A DNA stretch of 64,000 nucleotides. It comes from Locusta migratoria. Taxonomy: Eukaryota > Arthropoda > Insecta > Orthoptera > Acrididae. Of the stretch, positions 19,839 through 30,734 are shown piece after piece. A program made the position numbers and the translations under genes. The stretch spans positions 164,142,549 to 164,206,548 of the forward strand of contig CM048750.1 of NCBI GenBank assembly GCA_026315105.1, read 5' to 3'. Each line of letters begins with the position of its first letter. The stretch's first letter is position 1. The notes under the pieces are model-generated. The model ran no database searches, was not told where the DNA came from, and saw only the letters and a program-made list of their open reading frames with translations.

Positions 19839-20625
19839 ATAATTACGTAGTCTTCCGCGGCCAGAATCAGATGAAATAAAAGTTTTCTGGGTGTTGTTCC
19901 GCATCATGATGTAAGAAGGCTATTACTTAAATAACCGACGTTTCGGCCAACGTTACAGTGAGGGAGACAGGGAGGGCAGTGGCAACGCGCATACGCGAAC
20001 ATGAACGCTACATTCAATGAGGCCAACACAATAAATCTGAAGTAGCCGGACACCAGCAAGATTGCAGCAAAAAGATAAAATTTAACAATGCCAGAATACT
20101 CGCCAAGTAACCAGGGTTGTTAAAATCAAGATAAGGGTAGCCATCGAAATTGTAAAACACCCTAATAACACGAACAGAGAAGATGGACTCAGGCTTGCCC
20201 CCTCCTGCCTATCACAGCGAAATAGGCCGCACTGACATCACAACACGCGAGCGTCTCTAGTAAGCAACTGCCGCGCGGCCCACGGCCAGCAGGAGAGAAA
20301 CGGAACCCCATTCGCCGATAACCACCAATCATGTCTCGCTGTGCAAGAAGCAATAGGCAACGGCTAACCCCAACTCCCTCCACCTCAGCATCCTATCATA
20401 ATAAAGTTTCCATTCTTACGCCAAAAATTCACCAATAACGTCGCTTATTTAAAAAAAAGTAAGACGTAATGTCTAATTGAAAGCAAATATAAAGTTTAGT
20501 AACAATCAGCTCACATCAGTATACCCAGATGAAGGCCACTGTAACGTTGGCCGAAACGTCGGTTATTTAAGTAATAGTTTTCTTACATAATGACGCGGTA
20601 CAACACCCAGAAAACTTTTATGTCA
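19839..20625 (-). mobile_element. Small PLE-like foldback with TSD
   Basis: Arms 19871-19960 and 20537-20625 are inverted (AAAGTTTTCTGGGTGTTGT; AACCGACGTTTCGGCCAACG). About 30 bp lie outside the palindrome on the left only (19839-19870). TATATGGCTTGT (19827-19838) and TATATTGCTTGT (20626-20637) form an 11/12 bp direct repeat. Inverted arms, a one-sided tail and a 12-15 bp TSD match the full PLE at 11298-15218. The asymmetric tail suggests minus orientation. No RT is present. Confidence 0.65.
20526..20560 (+). ncRNA. Hammerhead-like core in right arm
   Basis: CAGATGA (one change from CUGANGA), A, GGCC (20534-20537), loop, GGCC (20549-20552), GAAA (20553-20556), then a self-complementary ACGT and C at 20560. 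GAAACGTC is the expected three-way junction plus cleavage triplet. The opposite arm keeps only the 3' part (GGCCGAAACGTCGG on minus at 19937-19949). Confidence 0.4.
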
Positions 20626-20739
20626 TATATTGCTTGTGTTGACTGCAGTTCATCCATGCCTAGATGGTCAATCCGAAGTTTGAGCGTATCCTCATAATTA
20701 CTTTGTGTCGGGGATCTCTCATCAGGGGAAGTTCACAGA

Positions 20740-21262
20740 AGTCGTGGAGTGAACCAAAGGTACGTTGCACCTTCGTCGAGGAGAGACAGAGATACAGGAC
20801 TTGCCTTGTTCTGTTCGCCTGAAGGCTAACAGCCCCACAGAAGCAATTGATGTGGTCTGTATGTCACAGGAACTCTGAGAGGAACGCCACCATGCTGAAT
20901 AAGCAATTCCGCGCGGCCACAGGATGTCGAGTTTCCACTCAGCACGTAGTAGGCTGTATGACATGGAACTTCGTTCCCGACGTCTATTACGGGGTCTAGC
21001 TGTGGCGTCTACTGCAACCACTTCGACAACATTACGGTAAGGGGATTGGTCTTAATGAACGACACTTCTCGCGTTCATCGTCCACATCTTACCAAAGCAT
21101 TCCATCAGGGTAACTGCATCGCAAAATTCGAATGGTCAGCATATTGTCTGAGAATGAAACCTATTGAATATGCTAGGAATACATTGAAAAGAGCTGTTTA
21201 CGGCCGTCACACCCTCCAACCAATCAGGGAGATCTACGCCAAATAGAGAATTGCGACTATCT
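20740..21262 (+). pseudogene. Tc1-like transposase pseudogene, internally deleted
   Basis: The N-terminal HTH region reads FRAATGCRVSTQHVVGCM. The next readable block is NDTSRVHRPHLTKAFHQGNC (normally DDNARPHRA..., around the second catalytic D), followed by EWSAYCLRMKPIEYARNTLK (normally WPARSPDLNPIEHVWD-like). The section with the first catalytic D is missing. Stops and frame changes are frequent. Confidence 0.75.
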
Positions 21263-21749
21263 GGATCAACAGTCTCTTTATGATACAGTGAAGAGTATGC
21301 CACGATGAATACAGGCATGCGCCAGTGTTACCGGATGTTAGGAGTACTGTAGGTGATGATGATCGTGTAGGATTTACGAGTCTGACCGATAGAGCCCAAC
21401 TTGGATCGGGTTCAGCATGCCTGGTGCAAGTTTCTTTAGCTGACGCCATTTCGGTGAATTGCGTGTCAATGATAATAAAATGACGAGTAGGAGGCCATAA
21501 CACCCGGTCTCCGAGGAAAGAAAATCTGTGACCCGATCGGGAATAGAACCCGGGCTCTCTGTGTGGCAACAATCTACGCTATACACTAAATTACGAAGGT
21601 GGACAGGAGTATTGGTATATCGTGTAATCTGGAACATAAACTGAGAAGGTCAAGGTTATTGTCATACAAATTGTTAATCTTTTTCATACACAAAAAAGGA
21701 AACTGAAATTTGGGGTTTGTATACCTTTACTCCATTTTAGTGTAAGTGG
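21263..21749. other. No recognised feature
   Basis: Spacer between a Tc1 remnant and a LINE. A weak tRNA-like box B (GGTTCTATTCCCG on minus near 21540) is present but no complete fold. Confidence 0.35.
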
Positions 21750-22400
21750 TCACGGACTAAGTTGAACATTAAAAAGTGTAAAACAGTGGTAGTGGAATGT
21801 AGTGTATGAAACTCAGGCGATTCTGACGGAATTAGACTAGTTATTGAGACAATGAAAGTAGTATATGAGTTTCGTTATTTGGGTAGCAAAATAACTTCTG
21901 ATGGCTGTAGTAAGAAATTCTATGTGAAGAAAAGGGTTTCGGTATAAGCGAAATTAATAACAATGTAAATGTTAGAAAGTCATTTTTGAAAGTATTTGTC
22001 TGGAGTGTAGCATTCTATGAAAGTGAAACGGGGTCGATAAGGAGTTCAGACAAACAGATGATAGACTAATGTTGAAGATTAGACGAGTAGATCACGTAAA
22101 TAATGATGGGGTGCTGAACACAACTGGGGAGGTGTTTCTAGTATGTTCTAAGAGAAGGGATAGGTTCGTAGGACATATTATGAGACATTAAGGAATAGTC
22201 AACTTACGATTGGAAGGGTGTGGGTTAAAAATCGTAGAGGGAGACCGAATATGCAGTAGACAGTTTCTAATGGATGTTGGCTGCTGTTCTTATTTGGAGA
22301 TGAAGATGCTTGCTCAGGACAGGATAGCGTGGAGATTTGCATCATCGACGGTATGCAGACGACAACAAAAACACTGTCACGAACTTCTAGAATCGCGTTG
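21750..22400 (+). pseudogene. RTE-like LINE, C-terminal end, decayed
   Basis: Degenerate C-terminal third of the RTE-like RT family abundant at 47-62 kb. Recognisable blocks are KSFLKVFVWSVAFYESET, LKIRRVDHVNNDGVLNTTGE, SKRRDRFVGHIMRH and QDRIAWRFASS. Multiple stops and frameshifts; no catalytic RT core remains. Confidence 0.75.
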
Positions 22401-22509
22401 ATGCAACGAATTTTTATGTTAGAATGTAATTACTCATTTCTTTGTATGTCTTAAACATTTAGCGATATAATGATTATGCAACCAAGATCGCATATTTCAT
22501 TTATTATGT

Positions 22510-22542
22510 GACCGGTTTCGGCGTACTCGACACCATCTTCAG
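22510..22542 (-). ncRNA. Best-preserved hammerhead-like core (left arm)
   Basis: On the minus strand: CTGAAGA, T, GGTG, 7-nt loop TCGAGTA, CGCC, GAAA, then CCGGTC. GGTG/CGCC gives a 4 bp stem II with one G-U pair. ACCGGT is a 6-nt self-complementary stem III and GTC is a standard cleavage triplet. All CUGANGA and GAA core bases are intact. The single unpaired T before stem II departs from the consensus. Confidence 0.5.
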
Positions 22543-22885
22543 ACCTGTCGTAATTTACATAATTTCACGACATTCTTATATACTAAAATAGTACATACAG
22601 GTTGAGGCATCGTTAAACATAATATTAGTAGTCACAAGTAAAAAATATATATCCATCCTCTAACGGTTTTGAAGTGAGGTACTTCAAGTCTTCAGTGTCT
22701 TCAGTGTTATACTGGACTCCAATTAGTATTGTACTTAGACTTGAAGTACCTCACTTCAAAACCGTTAGGAGATGGATATATATTTTTTACTTGTGACTAC
22801 TAATTTTATGTTTAACGATGCCTCAACCTGGATGTACTCTTTTAGTATATAAAAATGTCGTGAAATGATGTAAATTACGACAGGT

Positions 22886-22918
22886 CTGAAGATGGCGTCG
22901 AGTACGCAGAAACCGGTC
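22886..22918 (+). ncRNA. Hammerhead-like core (right arm)
   Basis: CTGAAGA (22886-22892), T, GGCG, loop, CGCA, GAAA (22909-22912), CCGGTC. One closing pair of stem II is lost (A for C at 22908). The remaining core matches the left arm. Confidence 0.45.
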
Positions 22919-23017
22919 ACATAATAAATAAAAATGCGATCTTGGCTGCATAATCATTATTAAACAATTATAGATCGCCCCACTTAACTATGAGTTCCTT
23001 ATATAATTTAGCGATAT

Positions 23018-23780
23018 TCCCTTGCTACCGGCGTATGTTTTACTTATATTCGAAACGATTAAAAACGATTTTATTAACGATGGTCCTTCTTTAACGTGCT
23101 TCAGAACCCTCCAACGGTACAGTATGCGAAGACCCCACTTCAACATCTGTTGAGACGCCGGAGGCTACAGCTGGTAAAACAATAATTGGTGTTTGCGCCT
23201 TTTACAGGCACGTTTACAGATGGGAAGAAGAGCTCAAGTTTCAACAGAAAGTGGCGCTCTCTGGTTGGGTGCTTTGCTCCTACCCACCCAAGGACCGCGC
23301 TCGTAAAGTTTCAAGAGCTGTGCTGTTAAGATAAGGCCAGAGTAAGAGAGTACAGCGAGGGAACTCAAGGGCATATTTCGTGTGCAGCGGTCCAGCTGTT
23401 CACCAGCACGCGTCATGACTACTCGCGGTGGAGGGGCGTTTTCTTTTGTATCCGATACTGGACATAAAACTCTGCCAATATAATAAGAGAGATTACCAAT
23501 TTAGGCATACACAAACGAAACCTTTCGATTTTACTGGACCTTAGATAAGAACGAAAGACGTACGTTAGAATCGTGCTGTATGGATGACCGTGTATCAGAA
23601 ATCGTGATATGATGTTAAGCTGAAATTCTACTGATATTGTAGCTCATAGCAAAAATCTTTATGAACGGGTACACTGGTAATTTATAATCTCAAGAGCGTC
23701 ATGTAAAAGAAGAATTCTAAATATTAAAGATCTAAAATTTCTGCAGTCGATGATGTCTGAAAGAAAAAAGAATCGCACTG
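23018..23780. other. No recognised gene
   Basis: About 760 bp of mixed composition. Minus-strand frame 23234-23416 is open for 60 codons without a known motif. Confidence 0.4.
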
Positions 23781-24778
23781 ACGTGTTTTACGGCCCACTT
23801 TAGATTTGTAGTTTTATAAGTTTTTGCAAACATTTTAGACCAAAATAATAATCTAAATAATAATTAATTAATTAATAAGAGTGTCTGAAACCCTTTTAGG
23901 AAAAAAAAATGTAGGTAGTGGCGGGCTTAGAACCACCGACATTTTGCATCACAGTCCAGCCCCTTGCCCACTACGCTACGGCTATAAATCAAAACAGAAG
24001 CTCAAACTATTGATAGCCGTTGTTAACTGATGTTAATATGGCATTTGTAGACATTAGATTATCATTTATCGTACGAAGAACGACGTGTTTTCGTTAATTC
24101 CTCAGTGTGCCGTTGCTTTGAAATGACAACGTGTTAGTTACAATAAGAAAATCATAAAATACGCGAGGAATGTCACGTGACATTTCCGAACGGCTGGTTT
24201 TCGTTAATTCAATGGAGGGTGTCAAATCTCCGCTAGTTTTGCAAATATGTCTCAAACGATACGAGATATGAAAAAAAACATAAGGGAGCTAAGTTGCAGA
24301 GAATTTTCTCCTCTGTCAATTAGGTTATTCAATTTTCGTGTCAGATGAACGGTTCGTTTGCAATTGCAATTATATTACAAACAGATTTTTTTGTTTTGTT
24401 TTACTACCGTATTTTTGTCCGAAAAATTTGAAAAAGGGAGGTTCTGGTCTCTGGAGGCCTACAATCATGTCTGTAAAATTTGGTGCTGATCGGTTGAACG
24501 GTTCGTCTTAAAAACAGGGAACACGTTACGGACAGACGAACAGACAGACAGACATACATCCCAAAATCGCCGTTATTTTTGCAAATATGAAACGCTACGA
24601 GATATGAAAAAACATAAGAGAGCAAAGTTGTAGATAATTTTCTCCTCTACAAATTCGGTTATTCAATTTTCATGTCAGATAAATAGTTAAGCCATTTTTC
24701 TCATTTAAATTTTGAGCTGTCAAAAGACGATCGCAAAGGCCCACTTTTGTGTTACTACCGTAACCTAAAGTGGGCCAA
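23781..24778. repeat. TIR-like repeat element, copy 2, two internal units
   Basis: The left end GACGTGTTTTACGGCCCACT continuing TTAG and right end CTAAAGTGGGCC are inverted (GGCCCACTTTAG). Internal anchors at 24244 and 24584 are 340 bp apart. One unit fewer than copy 1 at 7864-9240. Contains the same (GACA)n-flavoured phrase ACGTTACGGACAGAC and a minus-strand tRNA-like patch near 23910-23985. Confidence 0.7.
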
Positions 24779-25760
24779 TTACAATACAGTAATCACTTGT
24801 GACGGAACAACTTTCTGTTGTTTACGACGTTTATGTTTGTTAAATATATCACTTTACATAAAAGATACTGTACCGGTATATTTTGTGAACTTAAGAGGTC
24901 TCCAAAGCCGAGAACTGACAAACGGAGAAAGCTTAAGACCAGTAGAGACAGAAGCAAATAATGACTATCTTTAGATCTAACGCTTACAACGATACTCAAA
25001 AATACGAAGTGTTACGTTAAAGGGTACTACTATAAAATACTGCATTGAAACGTAAGAGAGGATGATCGCAAGTTATCCTGGAACATTTAAAGTAGCTCTA
25101 GAGGGTAGGTTTTAATATTTAATGTAATTGTCCAGAGATAGAAGGCTACGGATAACAAAGTACGGAATTCAATATAAATAATGTGGGCATATTACAGCTA
25201 ATTCCTCGGGGTTTAGAATGAATAAATAATGTCCATTTGCTTAAAGTATCTGTCGAATTATGGGAATGAGACAGGTGTCATAGATAATTTATTCTACATC
25301 CCGTCATAAATTAACAGCGCAGAATGACTTGGGAGCTATAATTGATTGATTTCTAGATAACGCTATAGTACACCAAGCTTCACCAGCTTCAGACATGACA
25401 TTTGAATACACTTAAACAATGACAGCAAATAAGAACAAACCGAGTTTTCAAGAAACACATGAAATAAGCACTCCCTTCTTTTATATTCACTCTTGACGTA
25501 ATAAGACATTAACACAAAGACATAAACACAAAAATTAACCTAAAGGACTTCCTCAGAAAATTCATATCGAAAAACGAGATAAAGTCACAGACAAATTGCA
25601 GTGGCATGTTTCAAGGCTTACTTCAGGCTTTACCGTGGTTTTATGGTATTTGAAAATATATTTATGATAGACGAATTATAAATATACGTAATATAAAAAT
25701 AAGTATACAAAAATGTGATGTATAAGATTTCATAAAATAATAGAAAATGAAGTGTAGAAT
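24779..25760. other. No recognised gene
   Basis: About 1 kb of AT-rich DNA. Nothing is recognised on either strand. Confidence 0.45.
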
Positions 25761-25761
25761 A

Positions 25762-26800
25762 ATAATAATAATAATAATAGAGTCACGGAAGAATGGGAGA
25801 AGAAACTTGAAGAAGAAAAGTGCTGGAAACCAATTTCATTGGGAACCAAAAAACATAACCTAAGAATTCCCTACTTAGCCTTTGCAGACGATCTCGCAAT
25901 AATGGCAGATTCTAGTGAAAGGGCTATAAAACAGGTAGAAATTCTAAAAGAATGTGCAGAAAAAGTCGGGCTACAGATATCATTTGAAACGACAGTGTTC
26001 ACAACAACAAATTTAGAAATTTCCAAATTACAAACCAAATACGGAGAAATCAACAGAGTACCACACTTCAAATATCTTGGAGAAATTATCTCGGAAAAAT
26101 TTGCACAACAAGAAAGAATACAAAAAGCTCTTAAAGGTTTAGGATTAGTGCAAAACCTCTATAATAAAAGATGCTTATCTTTAAATGCCAAAATTAGGCA
26201 TTAAAATACCATCAGTGTTATATGCCAGCGAAACCTTGGCACTAAACAGGAAAACTGATCTAGAAAATCTAAAGAAAGAATAAAGAAAAATAATTAGAAA
26301 AATTTTGGGACCAAGATGGACCGAGAATGGATATAGATTACAGAAAACATCAAAAATTGAAGAATATTCTAACATAGAGATAGACATGAGGAAAAGACGT
26401 CTCAAATTCTATGGCCACATAATGAGACTCCTGAACACAGATTAACAAAAAGAATTGTAAAATACGTAGATTCTCTTGTTAATGGAGGAGAATGGATCCA
26501 AAAAGTTAAAAAAGATTTGGAATTGGCCAAAATTACTAAAAAAGAAATAGCTGCAAGAAACAATTTCAGAATAAAAGTTGAAAAGTGGGAGGTTAAACCA
26601 GAGACAAAAGCACCGAGAACTGGAACAAAATGGAGTGAAAAAAGAAGAACTAAATTTTCTCAAACAACGAAAAACTGGTGGGCAAATAAAAAGAACCAGA
26701 AGACAAAGAAGAACGGAAAATGAACCAGCTTTACTTAGCGTCTTCCACATGGGAGCTTTACGACTAATATTATTAATAATAATACGTAATATTTATATGT
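25762..26800 (+). pseudogene. LINE C-terminal RT fragment with (AAT)n ends
   Basis: Open from 25839: LRIPYLAFADDLAIMADSSE (motif C), then VGLQISFE and HFKYLGEIISEK, broken by a stop at 26202-26204. It continues with SVLYASETLALNRKTDLE, RKILGPRWTENGY and RLKFYGHIMRL in another frame, then a Lys/Glu-rich tail. Bounded by (AAT)n on both sides, with TTAATAATAATA as 3' tail. The upstream RT and endonuclease are missing. Clade uncertain. A related minus-strand scrap lies at 36830-37105. Confidence 0.75.
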
Positions 26801-26869
26801 TTAATTATACACCGGTCTAAACAGAGGATCACTTGAGATCTGAAGTCATGAACTTAAACGGTTCAACGC

Positions 26870-27320
26870 CTTTCTGTTGGTTTTGCTGAGACAACAACTT
26901 TACGGCCCATATCTTCCATGGGTAACATCAGCAAGAGATAACCGTTATCTCCAGTTAACAACCCATCGTGACAGAAGACTGAATGCAACTCAGCCGCAAC
27001 GAACCCTCTATGCAGCAACAGAAGGCGCAGTATCAACACAGAGAGTATGAAGACGCCTTCGGCTATGTAACGGAGGACTATGGTGTGGTCGCATTGAAAC
27101 CACAACAACGTTTTGCCCACAGAAACTGGGCGGACGAACATGAGGTTTGGAGTAGTAACGAATTGCGTCGGGTTCTGTTCACCGATGAGTCAAGATTTTG
27201 TGTTTAGCCAGCCAATCGTCTTTTCCTTATCTGGAAAGAACGTGGAACTTTGAACACTCCTGCGTATGTGCAAGAAACATCACCATATCATCGTGTTGTG
27301 CGGTGGGACAAAGGGGAAAG
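26870..27320 (+). pseudogene. Tc1-like transposase, N-terminal part
   Basis: ARDNRYLQLTTHRDRRLNAT continues to AATEGAVSTQRV (paired-like HTH second half, normally VSTQTVRRRL). After a frameshift FAHRNWADEHEVWSSNELRR leads to VLFTDESRFCV, the block with the first catalytic D. The frame then decays at about 27320. The likely missing partner is at 28480-28979, about 1.16 kb downstream. Confidence 0.78.
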
Positions 27321-27965
27321 ATGATGAAGAACTTTAAATTGTCAAAATAATCTCGTATCATACCACACTCGTCCTAAATTTGGTTCAGTCTTATTAAGAA
27401 AACCTGTTCATAGCTCTTATAGTCAGTTACTAAGTAAATATTTATAAGTTTTCTAACGTCACCTAGCAACTTAACACCTCTCGTGAACCGTGGCACCGAA
27501 GTTCCCTTCGAAGTCTATGTCCACCGCCTAATAGTTTACATTTCTATCTTTACTTAAAAACAAAAAGGTCCTTATACCCGAGGGAGAAAGATAAAAGGCC
27601 AGTATGTAACTTCATATTCAAAGTTTAAACTCTTTACCACCAATTCAGTCAAGAAACTAGCATTCGAGCGAAAATCCACAGCTTACTATATTTTAGTTTC
27701 ACATTTAAAATACCACCGTTTCATTCGAATTCATCTTGAACGTCAATAGCCCGTTATAAACTTTCCAAACTGATGGTGTTTTCTTCCTAGACGTAGAAGA
27801 TTAAATAATGTATTGAACTTTTCCGTATTTCACATTAAATAATAAATCATTCCATATATTTAAAACTCTTCTTTAGTCAAACATCACATGTTTATTGGTC
27901 TTCTTGCAATACAAGCATATTGCTTCTGATCCGACCATACATTTTCAAGGACAAAATCTGAACTG
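27321..27965. other. Insert or unrelated DNA between Tc1 parts
   Basis: AT-rich sequence with no recognised family, separating the two Tc1 halves together with the SINE at 27977. Confidence 0.35.
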
Positions 27966-27976
27966 ACGAACATCCA

Positions 27977-28169
27977 GCCGGCCGCGGTGGCCGAGGGGAC
28001 TGAGGCGCTCCAGTCACGGTCTGCACGGCCACTACGGTCGGGGGGTTCGAATCCCCCTTAGGGCATGGGTATTTGTGCCGTCCTTAGTCTTAGCTAGTTC
28101 ATAAGTAGTTTGTAAGCTTAGGGACTGATGACCCCGTAGTTAAGTCCCATACGTTCTACAAACATTTGA
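27977..28169 (+). mobile_element. Full-length SINE with 11 bp TSD
   Basis: Head CCGGCCGCGGTGGCCGAGGG with box A, box B GGGGGTTCGAATCCCCC, body GGGACTGATGACCCCGTAG and end ACAAACATTTGA. ACGAACATCCA at 27966-27976 and 28170-28180 is the TSD. The least diverged copy of the family in the window, useful as its reference. Confidence 0.92.
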
Positions 28170-28479
28170 ACGAACATCCATAGCAATAATAATGTTGAAT
28201 AATCTTCTTAGAAGACGATCGATGTCCCGCAATAAAGAAGGCGCAGAGACGTCCGCTGCCCCTTGACCGTCGGCAAACTTCATATAATGGCCAGCTCTGT
28301 GATGCCGGTCGGTGCTGTGGCGACGCTTCTCCTGTTTATTGCAGTTCCTCGAACGATCATGAAACAAACAGAAACAAACACAAAACTTTCTTTTAAGTAT
28401 CACATCATAAAAATCATTACTCAACATTCAGTAAATCGTTTACATTAATATGCAAACTTTAATTTTCATCTCCTGCAAA

Positions 28480-28979
28480 ACAAAGCTGATATGGAAGAGT
28501 AGGGGCTCAAAAATCTGCCCCACTACAGTTGGACGCATGGGGTTTGCAAGAGTCCTTATTGTCAGACGTGCATACCTCTATGTCGTTCAGAATGACGAAT
28601 TGAATGATCTTCAGTGTAGCAACGAGATTCTTAGACATTTTGTTGTGCCCTTCGCTACTGCCAAGGGATATGGATTCCTTCTGATGGACGATAACACTCG
28701 TCCCCACAGAGAAGCAATGCTGGACAACATACTTGAAGCTGAGGCATTTGAACAAATGGAGTGGCCAGCTTGTTCACCAGCCTCAAACTCGATTGGGCAT
28801 TTCTGGGATGCCTGACGTATTGCATCCAGACCAGAACCTCCCACAATGGTTACAGAGCTGAATATAGCACTCATAAGATTGGCCAAATATCTCTCAAGGG
28901 GCGATCAGTAACCTCATCGCCCATGTCACGCAGGTGTGCAACTACACTGGCCGCCAGAGGTGATCACACACCATATTAG
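28480..28979 (+). pseudogene. Tc1-like transposase, C-terminal part
   Basis: Contains FLLMDDNTRPHREAMLDNIL (second catalytic D), EQMEWPACSPASNSIGHFWD (third acidic block, normally WPARSPDLNPIEHVWD) and, in a shifted frame, CATTLAARGDHTPY before TAG, the usual Tc1 C-terminus. The conserved D of the third block is replaced (SPASN), so it is inactive even apart from the frameshifts. Confidence 0.82.
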
Positions 28980-29548
28980 AGGGCAATGAAAATGCGACTT
29001 TTTCACTATTATGGTAGCCCCATGATGCCTCTAAATAAAAGCAATGTGAACCACAATTAAAGAGTTCAGGCAGCAAAATATCTTACTGTGTTACACTCAA
29101 ATTACAATTGTAACCGGTACCTGAATAAAATACGTTACCATACGTGTATTTTGCATGATATCTCACCAGATACCATAATTGTTTTCAGAATTGTATTTTA
29201 TTTATATTTGTATTATATTTTGTCACAAATACTTAAAGTGCGCTAACTACAGGGCAAAATGATTTTTGTTCTCATAATTTCAGTCAGTTTTGGCCTCTGT
29301 GGGAAACTTTTCCAAAGAAATTCAATTAAAAAAATAACGAAACCAGTCAGAATTATAATGAGTCATGATTATTAATCAAGATCCATGATTTCCTATATAC
29401 ATTCGTATTAATTCTTGATATTTCTCTGAAGTATATTCATCCCTAGATGAAATATGAACCTCAGAGCATTCTTCGAACTACCATTAAATCACTTACAGGA
29501 AAAGAATATGACGATAACGCCATATGAAGAATTACATCTTTATATGTG
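28980..29548. other. No recognised gene
   Basis: AT-rich. No TIR matching the Tc1 remnant was found. Confidence 0.4.
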
Positions 29549-30275
29549 TGTAGGGTGACTAACTATTCTAAACGAAAACTCCTCGACATCCTCGACAAAA
29601 AATAAGGGAGATTAGGAGCACGACGAAATTTCACAAAAATCGAAGCACTTTTTTTCAGATTCGAAGAACTGACTGCATGAATAAGGAATATTCATGGCAA
29701 CTTCCAATTGAGATTTGATTGCGTTTGTGCTACTTATTATTCCACCAATTTATAAGAGAAAAGACACTATATTCATAACATAACATGCCAGTTTAACAAA
29801 GTTATCAAAATTAACATTATTTGATTGAGAACTTCGCTTTATAAGCGTTTGTCCATGCAGTTCCAGTCCAGGAATATCAAGCTTCCCACTTCGTAAGATA
29901 CGTATTCTTATTTGGTGGCGTTTTAGCTTCGTCCTCTCCACCGATTACAAAATCTTGAACAACGATTCACAGTAAGCACCGACACAGAAACGAAGTCACA
30001 TCTAACCGCCAAGCGTCGGTAGACCATTTCTAAGATAACATAATGTCGATATGGAATCAGTGGTTTCTGCTGCCTTAACGTTCACAACGAATTCTGACAG
30101 TGCGCGCAAATTTAAATGCTTGAAAATTATATTTCTATATACGTAAAAAAAGACAAAAAAGTCAAATACGGGAGAAAAACGGCCACTGAACCTGAAAATA
30201 CGGGACCCGGTAGATTATGAAAAAACATGTCCAAATACGGGAGATCCCGGGAAATACGGAAGAGTTGGTCACCCC
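29549..30275. mobile_element. Possible TIR element of ~725 bp
   Basis: Left GTAGGGTGACTAACTATTCT and, as reverse complement at the right, TGGGGTGACCAACTCTTCC are similar inverted ends. TATATGT flanks both sides, compatible with a 7-8 bp TSD. The right third repeats ATACGGGA three to four times. No transposase. Superfamily not assigned. Confidence 0.4.
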
Positions 30276-30734
30276 ATATATGTATACCAAATTTAAGAGT
30301 AAAATAACTAAGAAAGTTTTCAAAACAAACGTTACTCTGTATTACGTTCTGAACAATGTTTCCTTGAATTATTTTCTATCTGACACATAATCCCTCGGGG
30401 GAGCCTGAAACCTCTAGAGGGCGCGTTCCCAGATAGCTGATCGGGGAACGCCTCCCAGATATGGGTGGCAGGAGGGAAATGAAATACCTCCCGCGGACCA
30501 ACAGGCCACTGCAGCGTCTGACGCAGAATGGGCGGCTGGTATCATATGTGGAAAGCAACGGGAAGCTACCACATTAATGCTCCCAATGCGCACTTGACAT
30601 GGCTCTCTATGTGCAAAGTAATGAATCCGGAGGTAAAACATCCCCTCAGTCGGATCTCCGGGAGTACATCGAGGCTAATTGAAAGTGTAACGACAACGAA
30701 AAAGAAAAGGAAAGAGGAAAAGCTAAGGATTGGT

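Larger units (their letters stand above)
22469..23005 (+). mobile_element. 537 bp PLE-like foldback with 12 bp TSD
   Basis: Arms of about 235 bp (22469-22705 and 22740-22970) pair almost completely, meeting near TACTGGACTCCAATTAG. About 40 bp (22966-23005) follow the palindrome on the right only. ATTTAGCGATAT at 22457-22468 and 23006-23017 is a perfect 12 bp TSD. Each arm carries a hammerhead-like core. The layout matches the coding PLE at 11298-15218 without the ORF, so it is probably a non-autonomous derivative. Confidence 0.75.

Noticed and set aside
22691..22712. Two further CTTCAG-containing (CTGAAGA-like) motifs in the middle of the 22.5 kb foldback as ribozymes
   Set aside because: No GAAA plus palindromic stem III partner; they belong to the palindrome centre.
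28100..28125. CTGATGA in the SINE body (also near 31078, 7225, 4245) as hammerhead
   Set aside because: No GAAA or stem II follows; the motif is just part of the SINE consensus GGGACTGATGACC.
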